Shown: piece after piece, positions 60,872-64,000 of the stretch
How positions within the stretch are numbered: the first letter of the stretch is position 1
Layout of the letters: every line of letters starts with the position of its first letter
Source: Rhizomicrobium sp.
GTDB lineage: Bacteria; Pseudomonadota; Alphaproteobacteria; Micropepsales; Micropepsaceae
Length of the DNA stretch: 64,000 nt
Assembly (NCBI GenBank): GCA_037200045.1
Contig: JBBCHM010000001.1
Coordinates: forward strand, 2,046,001 to 2,110,000
Direction of reading: 5' to 3'
Notes under the pieces: model-generated
Database searches by the model: none
What the model was told of the DNA's origin: nothing
The model's input: the letters and a program-made list of their open reading frames with translations, nothing else
Program-made: the position numbers and the translations under genes

Positions 60872-61651
60872 TTGGCGTATCGTAGAATCGATCCAAGGCG
60901 CATGGCCGAAAGGCTCGAAGAGCTTTCCGTCGGCCGCGTCGTGCCGAGCGTGCTCACCCTGCTCGGCCTGTGCAGCGGCATCACCGCCATCAAATTCGCC
61001 ATCGAGGCCGATTGGGGCGCCGCGGTCATCGCCATCATCTTCGCGATGGTGTTCGACATGCTGGACGGCCGCGCGGCGCGCTTCCTCGGCGCCGATACGC
61101 GGTTCGGGGCGCAGCTCGATTCGCTGGCCGATCTCGTCAGCTTCGGTGTGGCGCCCGGCGTGCTCATTTATATGTGGAGCCTGGAGCGCATGGGCAATGC
61201 GGGCTGGATCGCGGCGCTGATCTTCTGCGTCTGCTCCGCCATCCGCCTGGCGCGGTTCAACGTGCAGAGCGTGCGCGACGAAGGCGCCACCTCGCACAAT
61301 CCCTATTTCACCGGCCTGCCGACCCCGGCGGCCGCCGGCCTCGTCATGCTGCCGATGCTTTTGAGCTTCCAGGGCGGCGGCGACATCTTCCGCACCCCGA
61401 TCGTCAGCGGCGTGATGATCGCGCTCTCCGCCAGCCTGATGGTGAGCCGGCTGCCGACGCCGTCGATCAAGTATATGCGGCCGGCGCCCCGCCACCGCGT
61501 GCTGCTCTGGGGCTTTGTCGGCCTTCTGGCCGGGTTCATGTTCACCTGGCCCTGGGTGACGGCGACGGTCGGCATGGCGATCTATCTGGCGTCGATCCCG
61601 CTCGGCATCGCGATGCAGGCGCGCCGCGCGCGCACCCATCCGGGCGAATGA
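60872..61651 (+). CDS. pssA: CDP-diacylglycerol-serine O-phosphatidyltransferase
   Basis: A protein of up to 259 residues with the CDP-alcohol phosphatidyltransferase signature at MLDGRAARFLGADTRFGAQLDSLAD: D-G-x2-A-R-x8-G-x3-D-x3-D. About seven membrane helices follow. It makes phosphatidylserine, the substrate of Psd encoded just upstream, so the pair forms a phosphatidylethanolamine operon. The start may be the TTG at 60872 or the ATG at 60902. Confidence 0.93.
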   Translation: MAYRRIDPRRMAERLEELSVGRVVPSVLTLLGLCSGITAIKFAIEADWGAAVIAIIFAMVFDMLDGRAARFLGADTRFGAQLDSLADLVSFGVAPGVLIYMWSLERMGNAGWIAALIFCVCSAIRLARFNVQSVRDEGATSHNPYFTGLPTPAAAGLVMLPMLLSFQGGGDIFRTPIVSGVMIALSASLMVSRLPTPSIKYMRPAPRHRVLLWGFVGLLAGFMFTWPWVTATVGMAIYLASIPLGIAMQARRARTHPGE

Positions 61652-61654
61652 GCC

Positions 61655-62131
61655 TCAGCTCTGCGAGGACAGGATCTCGTCGAGCTTGATGCCCTGCCGC
61701 TGCAGCATCGCCATCAGAATCTCGTTCTGACGCTCGAGGTGATGCAGGATCACCTCGACCTCGGCCTCCGCCTTGATGTTCACCTCCAGATCGTGCTCGG
61801 CGCGCGCCTCGGAGGCGCGGCCCTGGATGTTCTGGCCGATCATCAGAAGCGGCATGAGCATGATCTGGACCAGGTTCGAGATGAACAGCCAGAACACGAA
61901 GCCCATCGGCGGATCGAATTGCAGCGAGGCCGGTGCGAGAAAGTTCCAGCCGAGCCACAGCACGGTCCACACGACGATCAGCAGGAAGAACGTCATGGTG
62001 CCGACATGGTCGGTGATCCACAGCGCGACCTTCTCCATCTGACCCATCTGGGCCTTGATGCCGGCATAGGTGTTGCGCAGCGGGTGCTTGGCCCGCAGTT
62101 CGGCAAGTTTGGCGAGTGCCGCTGACGCCAT
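61655..62131 (-). CDS. DUF1003 membrane protein
   Basis: A 158-residue protein: KVALWITDHVGTMTFFLLIVVWTVLWLGWN, then FDPPMGFVFWLFISNLVQIMLMPLLMIGQN. These are the two conserved spans of DUF1003. A charged coiled tail follows (EHDLEVNIKAEAEVEVILHHLERQNE). Function unknown. The ATG at 62131 fits the family start. It ends 3 bases from the convergent pssA. Confidence 0.88.
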   Translation of the reverse strand: MASAALAKLAELRAKHPLRNTYAGIKAQMGQMEKVALWITDHVGTMTFFLLIVVWTVLWLGWNFLAPASLQFDPPMGFVFWLFISNLVQIMLMPLLMIGQNIQGRASEARAEHDLEVNIKAEAEVEVILHHLERQNEILMAMLQRQGIKLDEILSSQS

Positions 62132-62237
62132 GATGATTCCCCCAATGAAAGAAGACGCGTTCACACTATCGTCACGCGCGCCGTCCGTGCGCAATGGCCG
62201 GATTTGGAACGCCGGACTAAACTTCGCGTAATGCCGC

Positions 62238-62810
62238 CTAGAGAGCGTAGGCCGTCCCGAGCAGGACGACGCCGATCGCGCCGAACCCGACGGCGGCGTA
62301 CCACAGCCACCCTTTATGGGTGATGATCGCGACCGTCGACATGGCGATGCCGATCTCGAACAGCGTGGCGGCGCCGGTCAGCCATTTGTGGCGCTCTTCA
62401 TGGACGGCGCTGGCGGCCAGCAGGCGGTCGCGGTCCTTTTCGTTGTCCTCGGCCTTTTCGCGCAGCTTGTCCTGCGTGTCGCCGTATTCCTTGGACTGCT
62501 TCTTGAAGAAGTCGCCGTCGGCGCTGCCGGCCGGCGCGTTCTTCGCCGCGATGCCGTAGATGTGCTTCTTGATGCTGTCGGCCTGGAACTCGTTCCACGA
62601 ATCGGTGGCGCGGTCCTGCTGCAGCACCGCCTCGCTGGTGGCGGCGAGCGAGCCTTCGCCCTCCATCGTCTCCAGGCTGCCGGCGGCGGCGGTCAGGACC
62701 GCGAGCACCGCGACCGTGATCGCGACGCGCGAGATGAAGGGGTCATGCTCGTGCGAGGCATGCTCGGCATGTTCCATGTGCTCATGCGCTTCGAGCGCGG
62801 GATTTTCCAC
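62238..62810 (-). CDS. DUF4337 membrane protein
   Basis: A 190-residue protein. A His-rich N-terminus (EAHEHMEHAEHASHEHDPF) leads to a span (ITVAVLAVLTAAAGSL), a charged helical middle with FQADSIKKHIYGIAA, and two C-terminal spans. This matches DUF4337. The GTG at 62810 is chosen because a GGGAGG site lies 7 bases upstream; the GTG at 62816 would have almost no spacing. It overlaps the M20 gene end region. Function unknown. Confidence 0.82.
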   Translation of the reverse strand: MENPALEAHEHMEHAEHASHEHDPFISRVAITVAVLAVLTAAAGSLETMEGEGSLAATSEAVLQQDRATDSWNEFQADSIKKHIYGIAAKNAPAGSADGDFFKKQSKEYGDTQDKLREKAEDNEKDRDRLLAASAVHEERHKWLTGAATLFEIGIAMSTVAIITHKGWLWYAAVGFGAIGVVLLGTAYAL

Positions 62811-62812
62811 CG

Positions 62813-64000
62813 TCACACCCCTCCCAGGAACCGGTCGGCGATCGCGGCGTGCAGCGCGACGCCATTGGCCATCGCCGCCTCGTCCATCATCATGCGGTTG
62901 GAGTGGCAGGCATGGGCGTGGTGGGCCGAGACGCCGTGCGGCGCCACGCCGAGAAACACCATCGCGCCCGGCATCTTCTGCAGCACATAGGAGAAATCCT
63001 CCGCGCCCATGATCGGGGCCGGCAGCCTGGCGAAGCCGTGCTCGCCGAACAGGTCGGTGACGACGCCCTGGGCGAATTTCACGAACGCCTCGTCGTTGAT
63101 GGTGACGGGATAGCCGGGCTTGAGGTTCACCGTGGCTTCGATGTCGTGCGCCCGGGCGATGTTCTCCGCGATGCGGACGATGCCTTCGCGGGCCGCGGCG
63201 CGGCTCTTCTCCGAGAAGCTTCGAAGCGTGCCGAGCAGCCTGGCGCTTTCGGGAATCACGTTCTGGGTGGTGCCGCCTTCGATCTTGGTGATGGAGAGGA
63301 CGACGGGATCGAACGCGTCGACCCGGCGCGTGACCAGGGTCTGCAGCGCGACCACGATCTCGCACGCCGTCGGGATCGGATCGAGCGTGTAGTGGGGCTG
63401 CGAGGCATGGCCGCCCTTGCCCGTGACCTCGATCTCGATCGTGTCGGTCGCCGCCATCAGCGGGCCGGAGCGGGTGGCGACGACGCCGGCCGGGATGTTG
63501 GGCGAGATATGGATGGCGAAGGCGGCGGACGGCGCGGGGGCCGCGTCCAGCATGCCTTCTTCGATCACATGGCGGGCGCCGGCATAGCCCTCTTCGCCGG
63601 TCTGGAAGAAGAATTTGACATTGCCGTTGAGCCGGTCGCGATGGCGATGCAGCAGATGCACCGCGCCGACCAGCATGGCGGTGTGCGAATCGTGGCCGCA
63701 GGCGTGCATGCGGCCTTCGTTGACGGATTTGAATTCGAGATCGGTGTCTTCCGGCATCGGCAGCGCGTCCATGTCGCCGCGCAGAAGGATGGTCGGGCCC
63801 TGCTGGGCGCCGCGCAGCGTGACGATCATGCTGGTCGTGGTCTTGCTGTCGGCGATCTCGACATCGAGGCCGGCGAGCGCCTCGCGGGCGCGGCGCGTGG
63901 TCTCGGGCAAATTGAGGCCGAGTTCCGGATGCTTGTGGATCTCGCGGCGCAGCGCCACCACCATCGGCATCAAATCCTGCGCGCCCTCGCGCCAGAAGCT
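62813..64000 (-). CDS. M20-family amidohydrolase (hippurate hydrolase-like), 5' end beyond window
   Basis: At least 395 residues are present and the frame stays open to the window edge. Zinc-site and family motifs are RREIHKHPELG, HACGHDSHTAMLVGA, FFQTGEEGYAGARHVIEEGM and MGAEDFSYVLQKMPGA. This is the M20D group of amidohydrolases (hippurate hydrolase, N-acyl-amino acid deacylase). An internal ATG at 63973 exists, but in-frame sequence continues before it (SFWREGAQDL), so the true start is likely outside. Confidence 0.9.
   Translation of the reverse strand, partial: SFWREGAQDLMPMVVALRREIHKHPELGLNLPETTRRAREALAGLDVEIADSKTTTSMIVTLRGAQQGPTILLRGDMDALPMPEDTDLEFKSVNEGRMHACGHDSHTAMLVGAVHLLHRHRDRLNGNVKFFFQTGEEGYAGARHVIEEGMLDAAPAPSAAFAIHISPNIPAGVVATRSGPLMAATDTIEIEVTGKGGHASQPHYTLDPIPTACEIVVALQTLVTRRVDAFDPVVLSITKIEGGTTQNVIPESARLLGTLRSFSEKSRAAAREGIVRIAENIARAHDIEATVNLKPGYPVTINDEAFVKFAQGVVTDLFGEHGFARLPAPIMGAEDFSYVLQKMPGAMVFLGVAPHGVSAHHAHACHSNRMMMDEAAMANGVALHAAIADRFLGGV

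Overview
The window is high-GC chromosomal DNA from an alphaproteobacterium. Evidence includes the irr-fabA-fabB-fabI block with Irr-type operators, a CC0125/CC1285-family lipoprotein, a short phosphatidylserine decarboxylase next to pssA, an RpoD with a long Ala/Lys/Pro-rich N-terminus, and three PAS_5 proteins. The gene mix would suit a soil or plant-associated lineage near Rhizomicrobium/Caulobacterales, but that placement is a guess. There are no rRNA, tRNA, CRISPR, transposase or phage genes. The content is mostly housekeeping and metabolic genes in short, tightly packed operons on both strands.

Layout. 1-7.1 kb: end of dsbB, coq7 (ubiquinone), a GNAT, HNH nuclease, PAP2 phosphatase, esterase, gluQ, HAD hydrolase, hemolysin-III protein, M15 peptidase, and a 54-residue membrane protein behind a probable FNR/FixK promoter. 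7.2-11.2 kb: MAPEG protein, a UdgX-type uracil-DNA glycosylase, M1 aminopeptidase. 11.3-18.6 kb: information core rpoD, dnaG, yqeY and carA, with a DUF4160-DUF2442 pair fused to the rpoD operon. 18.6-25.6 kb: VOC, methyltransferase, YjhX-like protein, GNAT, DUF4893, fabI-fabB-fabA, divergent irr, then rubrerythrin, Fe-S protein and DUF3501. Eleven single-base reading-frame breaks lie in this stretch and apparently nowhere else; they look like sequence errors, because three of the genes are normally essential.

26.8-37 kb: hydrolases (beta-lactamase fold, two metallo-beta-lactamase fold proteins, carboxylesterase), GST, two PAS_5 proteins, HAD, and an rRNA methyltransferase. 37-45 kb: a second carboxylesterase, tandem kup potassium transporters, a CHAP lipoprotein, and a processive family-2 glycosyltransferase. 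45-48.6 kb: a TetR-HlyD-ATPase-permease efflux operon with a TetR operator. 48.7-51.2 kb: TetR, VC0807-like membrane protein and fold-III PLP enzyme, whose first gene starts inside a perfect 40-bp palindrome. 51.2-59.7 kb: lipoprotein, TusA, acyl-CoA synthetase, isochorismatase-like hydrolase, LLM flavin oxidoreductase, amidase, zinc dehydrogenase, third PAS_5 protein. 59.8-64 kb: a small secreted-size protein with a strong terminator, psd-pssA, DUF1003, DUF4337, and an M20 peptidase running off the end.

Genes that appear to work together: irr with the divergent fab genes and the rubrerythrin/Fe-S/DUF3501 unit, linked by two near-identical 7-3-7 palindromes; the ABC efflux operon with its regulator; psd with pssA for phosphatidylethanolamine synthesis. 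Intergenic gaps carry several families of dispersed palindromic repeats. Two of these families share the terminal inverted ends TGTCAT/ATGACA and look like non-autonomous miniature elements.
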